Position numbers and translations under genes: made by a program. 64,000 nucleotides of DNA from a virus: positions 104,384 to 168,383 of IMG/VR virus record IMGVR_UViG_3300017971_002536; one strand, given 5' to 3'. Under the pieces are notes generated by a model. The model was given only the letters and a program-made list of their open reading frames with translations. It was not told the DNA's origin and did not search any database. Of the stretch, positions 38,299-46,995 are shown in pieces; position 1 is the first letter of the stretch, and the number at the start of each line of letters is the position of its first letter.

Positions 38299-41157
38299 TT
38301 AAAATTGATGTCCACCTTCACACCATTTTGTATATCTCGCAGTTAAATTTATAATAGCAACATTACCATCATACGGATCACCTACTGGACGTTCTATTGA
38401 TACCCACAACATATCACCAAATGAACCGCTTCCTCGACGAGAAACCATATCATCAACTGTCAAGTCAACATCATATGTTTTTTGTACATTGAGAGCAGAT
38501 GGCGGAGGCACACTAATAGACATTGATTGTTGTGATCCATTTCCGGCATATGTTGGAGCATCACCCGTACCAGTATAAACACCATCACCATCACCAGAAT
38601 ATCCCCAACGAATATTCCAAGATATATTATTTGCTTCGGTTGTTGTTCCAATAACAGACCACCTTATTTGAATTGGACAACTTGTATCCAAATCTTCAGG
38701 TAAATAGGCATTCAAACCAATCCTATCTGTTGCCCCATTGGCGAATAAGTTTTCAAGACGACCAACATCTAATGTGTCGCTCAAATAAACGTCTTGATTA
38801 CCTGGTGAAGCTGCAGCAGCTTGAACCAAGTTTTGATCCCACGGTAATGTTCCCCACGGTCTTGCACGACCAAAATATTCCATAAATCCATCTTCATTTA
38901 TTTCCATTCTATTTGAATGTACCTTTACTTGATCTAACTTTACTGACCTTGATATAGGAGATGTTATTCTCCAGCGTGTCCAATATAAGTCAGTTCCATA
39001 TCCAACCGGATCATTCTTTTCCCAATCTTGACCCATTCTCCAATCAAATCTATATTGAAATGAACCAGTACGACCAGTTTGTGATAAACCTAATGGAAGA
39101 TATTCGGCGGATGCTTCAGTTACCATATGATTATATTTCTTCCATCCACCTGCAGTATAATATTCACCAATAACAAGTCCACTACCAGTTTCTAATGCTT
39201 CTATTGAAGTCATTTTTTGACCAAATACTTTTTTGTAACCAACAGAATCCCGCATAGTAGAAGCAAAATAAAGCATATTGTCACTACCAGTATTAGTAAA
39301 CTCAACATATAAACCATCATCTATTGTACTTCCCGACACAGTTACATCTTTATATGTCAATGTTCCAGTATCAAAAGTATAAATCAACATTCCACGAGTA
39401 TACGAATCACCTTCACCAAGACAAGTTTCAGATGGAAATTCTGGTGAACCAACATGAAGTTCTCCAATAACATTTAATCCTTCATCACCTGTTACATCAG
39501 ATAAAAATGATGTATATATGCCAGCACTTTGTGTTACGTCAAGTTTTGTACTATCAAACTCATTTCCATTACCAAAGAATTCGCCGGTCGGCGACAAAAC
39601 TTGTAAATCATATTCGACAGAGTTTTGAGCGGAAATACTATTACCAACTAATTTAGAATTTGATCCGCTATTTCCTACTTGAGCTGAAATAAGCGCATAT
39701 TCTACATCACAAGCCGTTATATGCATTTCTCCACCATCGTTTACAGAAAATGGGCGGTTCACATGATGAAATGACAAAGCAACTCCATCTACTTTTGATG
39801 CTGTACCATTATATGAACCTTCACATAATATACCAAAACTATTTGTACCAGTATTTGTAGCCGGAACAATATGAAAAGTAGAAACATCCGCATGACTTCC
39901 ACTTGTTACCCATAAACCTTTATTTATATTTTTACTTCTTGTTGATAAACCCGATACAATAAGATCTGATGCCGTACCTTCAGAAATAATAGCTGCCGTA
40001 TCAATGGGCGTTTGAAGTAATATTTCAAATCCAGTAACCCTAACCGTTCCATTTTTTAAGTGTAAAAATCTATCAGTAGAACCTCCACTATAATTAACAT
40101 ACGTCTTATACATTGTAACACCGATATTTGGATTATCTACCTCAATACAATAACTACAACTATTGAATAATATATTTTCTATTGGAATACCACCCGCTTC
40201 ATTAAGTAAAATTACAGGTACAGTTCCATAATGTTCAAGTTGAAGATTCGCTATTGCTCCTCTATTACTGAATGTAAACAAATTTTCGCTATTATTATTA
40301 GCTCGTAAAACCGTCGAATACCAAGACCCTTGCCCCATTACAGATACATATGTTGGTATATGAATAGGATTATCTTCATAGTAAATACCAGGTCCTACGG
40401 AAACTACATATCTATTTACATTTGAACTATCATTTATTGAAGCAACGGCACCACTAACATTTGTAAAATCGCCACCCGACGCTTCAACGCGAATGGTTTT
40501 TATATTATATTCTTTCACTTCCCCAACATCCAACAAAAGCCTTCCCGTAAACGGATCGGATTTTAAAACATGACCTACTTGAATTGCATAATTTGGAGGC
40601 GTAGGCTTATCTCCAGTTAATTCACCAGCAACAGTAGGTGAAAGATATGCCACTTCACCTTCACTAATACCACTCGTATCTATATCATTTACTATACCAA
40701 ATGATGTTATATATCCAATAGAACCGGTTTCTATATCATGTGTTGCAACACCAACTACATTTTCTGACGTTTGAAGTTTATCAGCTTGAGCAAGATACGC
40801 ATTTGGAATAGAGTCACCACCGGTTGAACCACTAATATAAACTGCTGATCCATTTGTAAGAGGCACACCATTATCATTATATACCCTTACCCACATTTCT
40901 TGACCAACTTGTAATGTTATGTCACTTTCATCATTGTATACTGCTAATGCTTTTGAACTACTATCGTAAAATATCAATCCCTCTTTCCATGATGGATTTG
41001 GCACATCAGTAGCAAGTTGTATCTCACTCGCGGTCAATTCAATCGGAATAGGATCACCACGACCATCTAATAACTTATTACTTCCCGATTCATATTGTAC
41101 AACTCTATGATAAGTAGCACTTATTCTTTGTCCTCTTAAATCATATTGTCCTGGCAT
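38299..41157 (-). CDS. Virion protein with a parallel beta-helix domain (tailspike/fiber-like)
   Basis: 952 residues. Residues 1-210 form a polar N-terminal domain (PGQYDLRGQRISATYHRVVQ). From about 225 a right-handed beta-helix is suggested by short strands and turns: VEASGGDFTNVSGAVASIND, then GPGIYYEDNPIHIPTYVSVM and GAIANLQLEHYGTVPVILLN, a pattern typical of pectate-lyase-like phage spikes. The last ~400 residues are a separate beta-rich region (YFASTMRDSVGYKKVFGQKM). A cell-surface binding or polysaccharide-cutting role is plausible; I do not see catalytic acids that I can defend. It is flanked by packaged enzymes, not by other tail genes. Confidence 0.65.
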   Translation of the reverse strand: MPGQYDLRGQRISATYHRVVQYESGSNKLLDGRGDPIPIELTASEIQLATDVPNPSWKEGLIFYDSSSKALAVYNDESDITLQVGQEMWVRVYNDNGVPLTNGSAVYISGSTGGDSIPNAYLAQADKLQTSENVVGVATHDIETGSIGYITSFGIVNDIDTSGISEGEVAYLSPTVAGELTGDKPTPPNYAIQVGHVLKSDPFTGRLLLDVGEVKEYNIKTIRVEASGGDFTNVSGAVASINDSSNVNRYVVSVGPGIYYEDNPIHIPTYVSVMGQGSWYSTVLRANNNSENLFTFSNRGAIANLQLEHYGTVPVILLNEAGGIPIENILFNSCSYCIEVDNPNIGVTMYKTYVNYSGGSTDRFLHLKNGTVRVTGFEILLQTPIDTAAIISEGTASDLIVSGLSTRSKNINKGLWVTSGSHADVSTFHIVPATNTGTNSFGILCEGSYNGTASKVDGVALSFHHVNRPFSVNDGGEMHITACDVEYALISAQVGNSGSNSKLVGNSISAQNSVEYDLQVLSPTGEFFGNGNEFDSTKLDVTQSAGIYTSFLSDVTGDEGLNVIGELHVGSPEFPSETCLGEGDSYTRGMLIYTFDTGTLTYKDVTVSGSTIDDGLYVEFTNTGSDNMLYFASTMRDSVGYKKVFGQKMTSIEALETGSGLVIGEYYTAGGWKKYNHMVTEASAEYLPLGLSQTGRTGSFQYRFDWRMGQDWEKNDPVGYGTDLYWTRWRITSPISRSVKLDQVKVHSNRMEINEDGFMEYFGRARPWGTLPWDQNLVQAAAASPGNQDVYLSDTLDVGRLENLFANGATDRIGLNAYLPEDLDTSCPIQIRWSVIGTTTEANNISWNIRWGYSGDGDGVYTGTGDAPTYAGNGSQQSMSISVPPPSALNVQKTYDVDLTVDDMVSRRGSGSFGDMLWVSIERPVGDPYDGNVAIINLTARYTKWCEGGHQF

Positions 41158-41169
41158 AATTTATACCCC

Positions 41170-41574
41170 TCATATTATTTCAACGTTCTCTATCGTAACT
41201 TTATACTTTTCGTATTCTTCTAAAACCAATTCCAAATCTTCTATCGTTACGTTGTATTCATTTATATCTTGTTCGGCAATATGGCGCACACCTTTAAGCG
41301 TCAAAATGACCTTGACAACTTTTTTCTTATTTACATTGTCAATTTCATCCCACGCGTTCCAGGTATCTTGTTTCGTCCGGACGCCACCTCGGCTGCCACC
41401 ATAGGCAACTTGTTTTAAAATCTCAACGACATCATCCGTCCACAAAGCAGCGGTTTCATTCCAAACTTCACCACTACTACCAGCTTGAACTTCTTTACCT
41501 TGATACCTTATTACCGTTGTTTCAACTCCGTCCCACGTTAAAGGAGCATCAACCCATACATTTCTTTTCGCCAT
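41170..41574 (-). CDS. Unrecognised small protein, possibly virion-associated
   Basis: 134 residues. KRNVWVDAPLTWDGVETTVI and GSSGEVWNETAALWTDDVVE are Trp-rich strands. The helical centre ends in a basic KKKVVKVILTLKGVRHIAEQ. The acidic C-terminus (IEDLELVLEEYEKYKVTIEN) is amphipathic. A promoter-like box lies in the short gap upstream but only about a dozen bases before the ATG. It precedes the beta-helix gene by 13 bases, so it may be a small fiber base or chaperone. No family recognised. Confidence 0.45.
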   Translation of the reverse strand: MAKRNVWVDAPLTWDGVETTVIRYQGKEVQAGSSGEVWNETAALWTDDVVEILKQVAYGGSRGGVRTKQDTWNAWDEIDNVNKKKVVKVILTLKGVRHIAEQDINEYNVTIEDLELVLEEYEKYKVTIENVEII

Positions 41575-41584
41575 ACTTTACCTC

Positions 41585-41597
41585 AAGTATAAATATA
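41585..41597 (-). promoter_or_regulatory. TATATTTATA box in the gap before the 41170-41574 gene
   Basis: Minus-strand TATATTTATACTT, only 11 bases before the ATG at 41574 and overlapping the ribosome site. A start of transcription here would leave almost no leader, so this copy may be inactive or serve a leaderless message. Confidence 0.35.
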
Positions 41598-41600
41598 TAT

Positions 41601-42458
41601 TTATTTTACTTTCATCTTTTTTAGTCGCCTTTTTAAGGCAAATCTATAATCATCTTTCTTTACCCACGTTCCTTTGATTGGCGATTTTCCTGAAGGCTCC
41701 CATTTGAAGTATAATAATCTATCAACTACTCCATCATCTTTTTGACCATCAGCAACATAATTGTGAAACGCATTACTCATTTCTTTAGCATAGTTTACTA
41801 TAATAGGAACACCTACGCTACGTCCTTCATGTTCCTTTCTCCATTGATCACGCTGTATCGCTAACTCCGGAGATATGTGTAAACAAATAATCGTATTATG
41901 AAACCCTTTCTCTTTTGTTTTTTCTAATCGGGCTAACATCTTGTCAGATTTAGCACCGACAGTATCAATGATTAAAATATTTCCTGCACTCACTATTTTT
42001 GTTTTGAATAAATCTTTTTCTTTAGATTTCGCCAAATCTCGTATGTCAAAATATGTGGCATAATACGGCCTATAAAATGACTTATAAAAATATCGTAATC
42101 CCTTTTTACCATTCATTTGCCACCACTCAAATGTTAAAGGAAATACTACTTTTTTTCCATCATTATCTTTATATTGAGTTTGTTTTACAAAAAGATCAAT
42201 GTCTTGTGGCGATCCTTTAGATTTTTCCAACCAATTAAAATGTTTCTTCGCCGTTTCATACTGGGCAGCTAAAACTTGTTTGTCCGAATTAGTCACCTTA
42301 TATCCACTAAAACCGGGAATATATCTCGTTATCTCATTATTAATGAATGTAGATTTTCCGGCGCCAGGAAGCCCCATGAGAACAATACATTGTTTTCCAA
42401 TGTCCTCTTTGAACTCATTGAGAACTTCATTTATCAACTCTCGTATTAGTTCCCGCAT
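41601..42458 (-). CDS. CTS-tagged P-loop polynucleotide kinase-like protein
   Basis: 285 residues from the ATG at 42458, preceded by GGGGAATAAT; an ATG four codons earlier overlaps that site. The tag RELIRELINEVLNE ends L-N-E at residue 15. CIVLMGLPGAGKSTFINNEI is a Walker A with GLPGAGKST, and the Ser-Asp-Lys after it (VTNSDKQVLAAQYETAKKHF) resembles the substrate loop of zeta-toxin or PNK families. ILIIDTVGAKSDKMLARLE is the Walker-B-like strand. EGRSVGVPIIVNYAKEMSNA closes the fold. T4 Pnkp repairs cut tRNAs with Rnl1; the ligase here is in the neighbouring polyprotein. A nucleotide-sugar kinase of zeta type is the alternative. Confidence 0.65.
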   Translation of the reverse strand: MRELIRELINEVLNEFKEDIGKQCIVLMGLPGAGKSTFINNEITRYIPGFSGYKVTNSDKQVLAAQYETAKKHFNWLEKSKGSPQDIDLFVKQTQYKDNDGKKVVFPLTFEWWQMNGKKGLRYFYKSFYRPYYATYFDIRDLAKSKEKDLFKTKIVSAGNILIIDTVGAKSDKMLARLEKTKEKGFHNTIICLHISPELAIQRDQWRKEHEGRSVGVPIIVNYAKEMSNAFHNYVADGQKDDGVVDRLLYFKWEPSGKSPIKGTWVKKDDYRFALKRRLKKMKVK

Positions 42459-42469
42459 ATTATTCCCCA

Positions 42470-42697
42470 TTATCTATTATATTTTTCACGATATTTAGCA
42501 TGTAAAAATGCTATATACATTGATCCACTACCACCAGTATTACTTACCGTCATTCCATCAAGAATATACCCACCAGAAATTAAATCAGTTAATTCCTCAG
42601 AAAAACTTCCTGCTCCATTCAAAGTAGCATTGGATATTGTTGCGGTTGTGAAGTCACTTGCAGCATCATATGATCCTGTTTGAAAAGTTATCGACAT
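42470..42697 (-). CDS. Small beta-rich protein, probably structural
   Basis: 75 residues, Ser/Thr/Gly-rich: ITFQTGSYDAASDFTTATIS, then LNGAGSFSEELTDLISGGYI and GGSGSMYIAFLHAKYREKYN. The composition matches virion fiber segments rather than the enzymes around it. The stop overlaps an in-frame ATG of the kinase gene (TAATG). It may be a small head or fiber accessory. No motif is visible. Confidence 0.45.
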   Translation of the reverse strand: MSITFQTGSYDAASDFTTATISNATLNGAGSFSEELTDLISGGYILDGMTVSNTGGSGSMYIAFLHAKYREKYNR

Positions 42698-42699
42698 TA

Positions 42700-44148
42700 T
42701 TATTCTCCTATTGTTTTATACATTCTATCTGTTATAGCAAAAGCTTGTTTTTTCGTCAATCCGGGATTTCCTAACAACTCACTATCTATTGCTTTTAATA
42801 ATTGTCCTATTATCATCCCGTGTGTTTTATTATTTATTTTATATCGTTTCATTATATCATTTCCATCTATCGGGCGTTTCAGCACATCTGGCTCACTTTC
42901 AAGGGCTTTCAATCTATCCTTCAACTTTGGGATTTGTAACGGCATATTATAATCATCCGCATGACTTATATTGTCAGCATGAATTAAATCCAATGTTGTT
43001 TGTAAGTGATCTTTCATATCATTTTTTAACTTCCTCAAAGTCTTATCAGTTACTCCCTCACTCTCTCCACCATATTGTTTTGTCCTCATATGATTTTGTA
43101 TAGCTTTTTTAACCTTAATGACAACTTCTTTTGGATATTTTAATCGTCGTAAAATAGCTTCCGCCATTTCCGCACTCACATCTTCGTGTTCGTAAAAATG
43201 AACTTCGTTATCAACTACCTTTTTGGTTGTCGCCTTTCCAATGTCGTGAAATAGGGCGGCGAGGCGAGTCTCTAACTCAGGTGGAGTATTCTTCAATACT
43301 TCCAATGTGTGCTTCATTGCGTCAAATTTGTGATACTTATTTTGTTCTAATCCCTTCAACTCGTCTAACTCATGAGCAACATACTTATTCAAGTTAGTCA
43401 TTTGTAATAAACGAACCGCTTTGTCAGGAGCTTTACTTATCATCATTTTACTTAACTCACTCATTACCCTCTCAGCACTTATCGTCTTTAACATATGTGA
43501 GTTACGCTTTAACGCTTTGATCATGAACATAGGTAAATCCCAACCATACTTTACGGTAAACCGGATCGCTCTTAACATCCTCAATGGATCATCTTTGAAG
43601 ATGACATCAGGATCTAATGGAGTTTGGACAACACCTTTCTTTAGATCAGTTTTACCCATTCCTGTAAGATCAAGGATTTCGCCAGTCGTTAAATCTTTCA
43701 GGAGTGAGTTTACTGTAAAGTCTCGGCGTTCAACGTCATCCTTCAGGGATCCTGGAGAAACCTTTGGTTTTCTATCTCCAAGTTTATATTGTTCCTTACG
43801 AGTCATTACGGCTTCAATCTCAATCTTACTCAAATCATATCCTTTATGATTCACTCCATATAAACGAAACGCAGCAGTACCGAATTTAGGATATACAACA
43901 GGATTCGAACCTTTCTTGTATATCTTTAGTTCCTTTGTAATCCACTCGGCAAACTTTATTCCACCTTGCGGAAACTCGATAACAATGTCTATGTCCTTTG
44001 GATTAAGACCGAGTAACTCGTCTCTTACATATCCACCTGCAAGAAATACTTTTCCTTTCCACTTTGATTTCTTTACCATTTTAGAAAGAAAATCTACCGC
44101 AGCTCGATCTATCGCTCCCTCTTGTAATAAGTTTTTTAGTTTAATCAT
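42700..44148 (-). CDS. cca: CTS-tagged CCA-adding enzyme / tRNA nucleotidyltransferase with HD domain
   Basis: 482 residues. The tag MIKLKNLLQE ends at residue 10 before GAIDRA. The class II nucleotidyltransferase head follows: FLAGGYVRDELLGLNPKDID, with GG at 38-39 and the metal-binding D-x-D at 52-54, then RDFTVNSLLKDLTTGEILDL and DDPLRMLRAIRFTVKYGWDL. A C-terminal HD domain contains LAALFHDIGKATTKK. Bacterial CCA enzymes with an HD domain have this size. It rebuilds the CCA ends of tRNA. A packaged copy could repair tRNA cut by host defences on entry. Poly(A) polymerase is the alternative. Confidence 0.8.
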   Translation of the reverse strand: MIKLKNLLQEGAIDRAAVDFLSKMVKKSKWKGKVFLAGGYVRDELLGLNPKDIDIVIEFPQGGIKFAEWITKELKIYKKGSNPVVYPKFGTAAFRLYGVNHKGYDLSKIEIEAVMTRKEQYKLGDRKPKVSPGSLKDDVERRDFTVNSLLKDLTTGEILDLTGMGKTDLKKGVVQTPLDPDVIFKDDPLRMLRAIRFTVKYGWDLPMFMIKALKRNSHMLKTISAERVMSELSKMMISKAPDKAVRLLQMTNLNKYVAHELDELKGLEQNKYHKFDAMKHTLEVLKNTPPELETRLAALFHDIGKATTKKVVDNEVHFYEHEDVSAEMAEAILRRLKYPKEVVIKVKKAIQNHMRTKQYGGESEGVTDKTLRKLKNDMKDHLQTTLDLIHADNISHADDYNMPLQIPKLKDRLKALESEPDVLKRPIDGNDIMKRYKINNKTHGMIIGQLLKAIDSELLGNPGLTKKQAFAITDRMYKTIGE

Positions 44149-44597
44149 TAAAATATTCTCTTTAATATAAATTTATATTGTGGATTTTTTTGTTGAACTT
44201 TCTTTACACTTTTTTTAAGATATTTCATTAATTGCATTTCTTTAAACCAATCAACATCAGGATAAGTTGATTCACTCAAATAAAATGTATTAGAATCACC
44301 TTTTCTTTGCCAGTAAATATATCCCTTTTTAATCATGTCGCCAAACGCTTTCGGCCAATTCCGTGTATCCCAATCAGCAGACTTATCCTTTGTATGACCC
44401 TTATTTTTTAACCATCTTTCTAAATCCATATGAATAGCAAAATATTGATCGTCCATTACATATAAATTACCTTGTGGATCGCTCAATCCTCTCAATGCAG
44501 GCGCCATACGTTTTATGGATTTGGGATTTTTGTATACTTCTATACTACCAAGATTACCAAGTAATTCTTCTTTTATTAATTTTTTTAGTTTAATCAT
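44148..44597 (-). CDS. CTS-tagged protein, YKNPKS paralogue family, copy 2
   Basis: 149 residues. The tag MIKLKKLIKE is identical for ten residues to that of the genes at 3135 and 44602. Then comes SIEVYKNPKSIKRMAPALRG, followed by SDPQGNLYVMDDQYFAIHMD. The C-terminal end (LKKSVKKVQQKNPQYKFILK) is strongly basic, like its two sisters. The middle holds a short extension (NKGHTKDKSADWDTRNWPKA) not present in the 3135 copy. Stop and start overlap the cca gene by one base. Confidence 0.6.
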   Translation of the reverse strand: MIKLKKLIKEELLGNLGSIEVYKNPKSIKRMAPALRGLSDPQGNLYVMDDQYFAIHMDLERWLKNKGHTKDKSADWDTRNWPKAFGDMIKKGYIYWQRKGDSNTFYLSESTYPDVDWFKEMQLMKYLKKSVKKVQQKNPQYKFILKRIF

Positions 44598-44601
44598 AAT
44601 T

Positions 44602-45048
44602 TTACCAATATGGTGGCTCAGGTATAAACTTCAAGCCAGGATTTTTCGCCTTTATTTTCGGTATATGCTGTTTTATTATCTTTTGGTATTCCTTCCAATC
44701 ATATCCGCCATCTTGCATTACCACATTGACAGATTCACTCAAATAAAACTTATTCGTATTTCCGTTACGTATCCAACCAATGTAACCTCTTTTCATTCCT
44801 TTCGCTATTTTATCCATGTAATAAAATATTTCAGATGGAATTTTTACTCCAAATGGTTTTAGGTATTTCTCTATATCTGCGTGAATTATATTGTAATAAT
44901 CAACTACATAAAAATCTCCACTTGGAACACTAACACCTTTTATATCATCATCCATTCGTTTTACACTTTTAGGATTTTTATATATCTCATATCCATCTTT
45001 AGTTGTTCCTACAAAATCCTCTTTTATTAATTTTTTTAGTTTAATCAT
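44602..45048 (-). CDS. CTS-tagged protein, YKNPKS paralogue family, copy 3
   Basis: 148 residues from the ATG at 45048, with AAGGAGTTTGGCG upstream; a start at 45069 would overlap more of the preceding gene. The tag MIKLKKLIKE is followed by DFVGTTKDGYEIYKNPKSVK and RMDDDIKGVSVPSGDFYVVD, as in the sister genes, then GYIGWIRNGNTNKFYLSES and the basic KAKNPGLKFIPEP end. The conserved Y-x-N-P-K-S box, the G-(D/N)-(F/L)-Y-V strand and the F-Y-L-S-E-S strand (also in copy 2) mark a small unnamed domain. It is downstream of the 585-residue polyprotein and translationally coupled to it. Confidence 0.6.
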   Translation of the reverse strand: MIKLKKLIKEDFVGTTKDGYEIYKNPKSVKRMDDDIKGVSVPSGDFYVVDYYNIIHADIEKYLKPFGVKIPSEIFYYMDKIAKGMKRGYIGWIRNGNTNKFYLSESVNVVMQDGGYDWKEYQKIIKQHIPKIKAKNPGLKFIPEPPYW

Positions 45049-46798
45049 CGCCAAACTCCTTCTTTCCATATCTCGCTGATTGTGGTTTTCTTATCATAAA
45101 CTCACTCTTGTATACTTTTATTGGACGTTTTTCAACAGACTCGGCGAAAATTACGATGTCGTCTAATAATTTCTTGTGTCGTTGTAATGATTTTTTGGTA
45201 GCAGTAAATCCTATTTCCCCTTTTCTACCGGAAATTCTTACCCAACCGTCCTTCATCGCTTCGTTGATAACCGCTTCATATATTATAGACCACTCATTAG
45301 CATCAGCATGAGCTAATCGAGATTTGAATGGCTTAAACTTACCTACATTTTTTACTAACCAATCAACGTGTTCTAATTCCGGAACAGCATGAACTTGACC
45401 CTTTGGATCAACTAAACCATTTCTACCTTTAGCAATTTTTACCAACTCGTCCGATTGATCTTCATATAAAATAATTATTTCACGTATCAAATCTTTGAAT
45501 CTAATTACTCCATCACCTAAACCCTTACGCATTCTATGACGAGCTGCGGCAGGAAGTTCGCCTTTCTTGGCGCCCCGTACATCTTTCTTCGATCCCATTC
45601 CTTTAGGTACTTGCTTGTCCTTTTTAAGCATTGGTGAAACCGCATGAGATTTTCCCTTTCCAACTTGTTTTTCACTTCCTTGATAATCTTCTAACGGTAT
45701 TAATTTTTGAGCCGTTCCTGCAGGAAAATCATCCCACGCGCCCCAGCGTTTATCTTTTGGATCATATATTTTTCCACCTTTATCTAAAATTTCTATCTTA
45801 TATCCATTATTCCAAATCTTTATCGTTTTTCCATGTTCTTCTTTAAATGCATCTTCAATCTTAGATACAATAGATTTCATTTGGTTCTTTTTTGGAAATT
45901 CCCAGAATGTAATAACTTTCTTTTTATACCAAAGGCGACCCGGAAATTTCAATGATTTTCGTGATAACCAACCATCTGGCGATTGCATGTCTCCGTGTGT
46001 ATATCCTTCACTACCGACATACATTTTATTTTTCCACATACCAAAAGGTACGGCATTTCTATGCCATTCTAAATTATATTTTCCTATACTTACTCCATCA
46101 GGATTTTCTAATAATAATTCTCCAAGTTTTATTGTTCCATCACCTAAACCTTTACGAATACGATGTCTGGCAGCAGCAGGTGTCTCTCCCTTTCGTTGTC
46201 CTTTTACCTTTTTCTTTGATCCCATGCCCATAGGAACTTCGCGTCTACCTTTCTTGAGTAACGGAGATTTCATATGTGAGATTTCTTTACCACGTTGTTT
46301 TTGACTTCCCTCATACTTCTCTATTGGAATTAACATCAAATCACCTTGTACATCGTATGCATCCCATGAAGGCTCTCTCGGATCGTCTTCTCGTGAATCC
46401 GGACGATATATTTTTCCACCTTTATCTATTACCTCTACTTGCCATCCGTTATTCCAAATCTTTAACCCTGACCCACGTTCTAACTTAGATATAATACTCT
46501 TGATTTGATTTTGTTTTGGAAATTCCCAAAATGATATGACTTTATCCTCGGCCCATAACCTACCGGGATATTTGTAATCTCCCCGCAAATATGGGAAATC
46601 ATCATAATCTTTTTCCTTTATTTCGCCACGATCTAATAAATGATCACGGATCGCGAAATGAACTCCACCAGGATCACTGAAATAGGCTTTACCTTTGTGT
46701 ATTCCAAATGCGTGAGCGTCACCTTCAGTATAACTTAAACGTGTATTACCTACATATACACCATCAGGGTTCTCTCTCAACAATTTTTTTAGTTTCAT
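45041..46798 (-). CDS. CTS-tagged tandem polyprotein (two ENPDG repeats plus third domain)
   Basis: 585 residues built of a duplicated ~210-residue unit. Unit 1 (1-220) starts MKLKKLLRE then NPDGVYVGN; unit 2 (221-430) starts TIKLGELLLE then NPDGVSIGK. Both share ISFWEFPKQNQIKSI / ITFWEFPKKNQMKSI and end in a GMGSKK...AAARHRxRKGLGDG linker. A third tag-like stretch VIRFKDLIREIIILYE (431-446) precedes a 140-residue end domain (LVKIAKGRNGLVDPKGQVHA) distantly like the YKNPKS family. Cleavage after E9, E231 and E440 or E446 would release three mature domains. This is the clearest case of the tag repeated inside one chain. Confidence 0.65.
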   Translation of the reverse strand: MKLKKLLRENPDGVYVGNTRLSYTEGDAHAFGIHKGKAYFSDPGGVHFAIRDHLLDRGEIKEKDYDDFPYLRGDYKYPGRLWAEDKVISFWEFPKQNQIKSIISKLERGSGLKIWNNGWQVEVIDKGGKIYRPDSREDDPREPSWDAYDVQGDLMLIPIEKYEGSQKQRGKEISHMKSPLLKKGRREVPMGMGSKKKVKGQRKGETPAAARHRIRKGLGDGTIKLGELLLENPDGVSIGKYNLEWHRNAVPFGMWKNKMYVGSEGYTHGDMQSPDGWLSRKSLKFPGRLWYKKKVITFWEFPKKNQMKSIVSKIEDAFKEEHGKTIKIWNNGYKIEILDKGGKIYDPKDKRWGAWDDFPAGTAQKLIPLEDYQGSEKQVGKGKSHAVSPMLKKDKQVPKGMGSKKDVRGAKKGELPAAARHRMRKGLGDGVIRFKDLIREIIILYEDQSDELVKIAKGRNGLVDPKGQVHAVPELEHVDWLVKNVGKFKPFKSRLAHADANEWSIIYEAVINEAMKDGWVRISGRKGEIGFTATKKSLQRHKKLLDDIVIFAESVEKRPIKVYKSEFMIRKPQSARYGKKEFGDD

Positions 46799-46995
46799 TA
46801 CTTGATCTCTCTTGATAGTTTAGCTATATCAATCATATATGGTTTTAACATTTCTAAAGCTTTCTTATATGTCTCAGGATCTTTATCCTTTAACGCTCTC
46901 TTAATAAGTGATAAAGATAATTCGGCTTTTTGATTTATCACTTTTATATGACCTTTCGCCTTTCCACTTACCAAATCTTTTAATTTAGGTATCAT
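46798..46995 (-). CDS. Short basic protein with diverged tag
   Basis: 65 residues. I take the ATG at 46995, which forms an ATGA overlap with the stop of the upstream HAD gene; the longer frame to 47073 would run 78 bases inside that gene. The start MIPKLKDLVSGKAKGHIKVI keeps the K-L-K-x-L pattern of the tag but lacks L-x-E. The rest is a helical segment (KAELSLSLIKRALKDKDPET, YKKALEMLKPYMIDIAKLSR). Probably a small core peptide or degenerate tagged protein. Confidence 0.5.
   Translation of the reverse strand: MIPKLKDLVSGKAKGHIKVINQKAELSLSLIKRALKDKDPETYKKALEMLKPYMIDIAKLSREIK

Noticed and set aside
41585-41597. Strong promoter for the 41170-41574 gene
   Set aside because: The box is only 11 bases from the ATG and overlaps the ribosome site, so it is listed only at low confidence.
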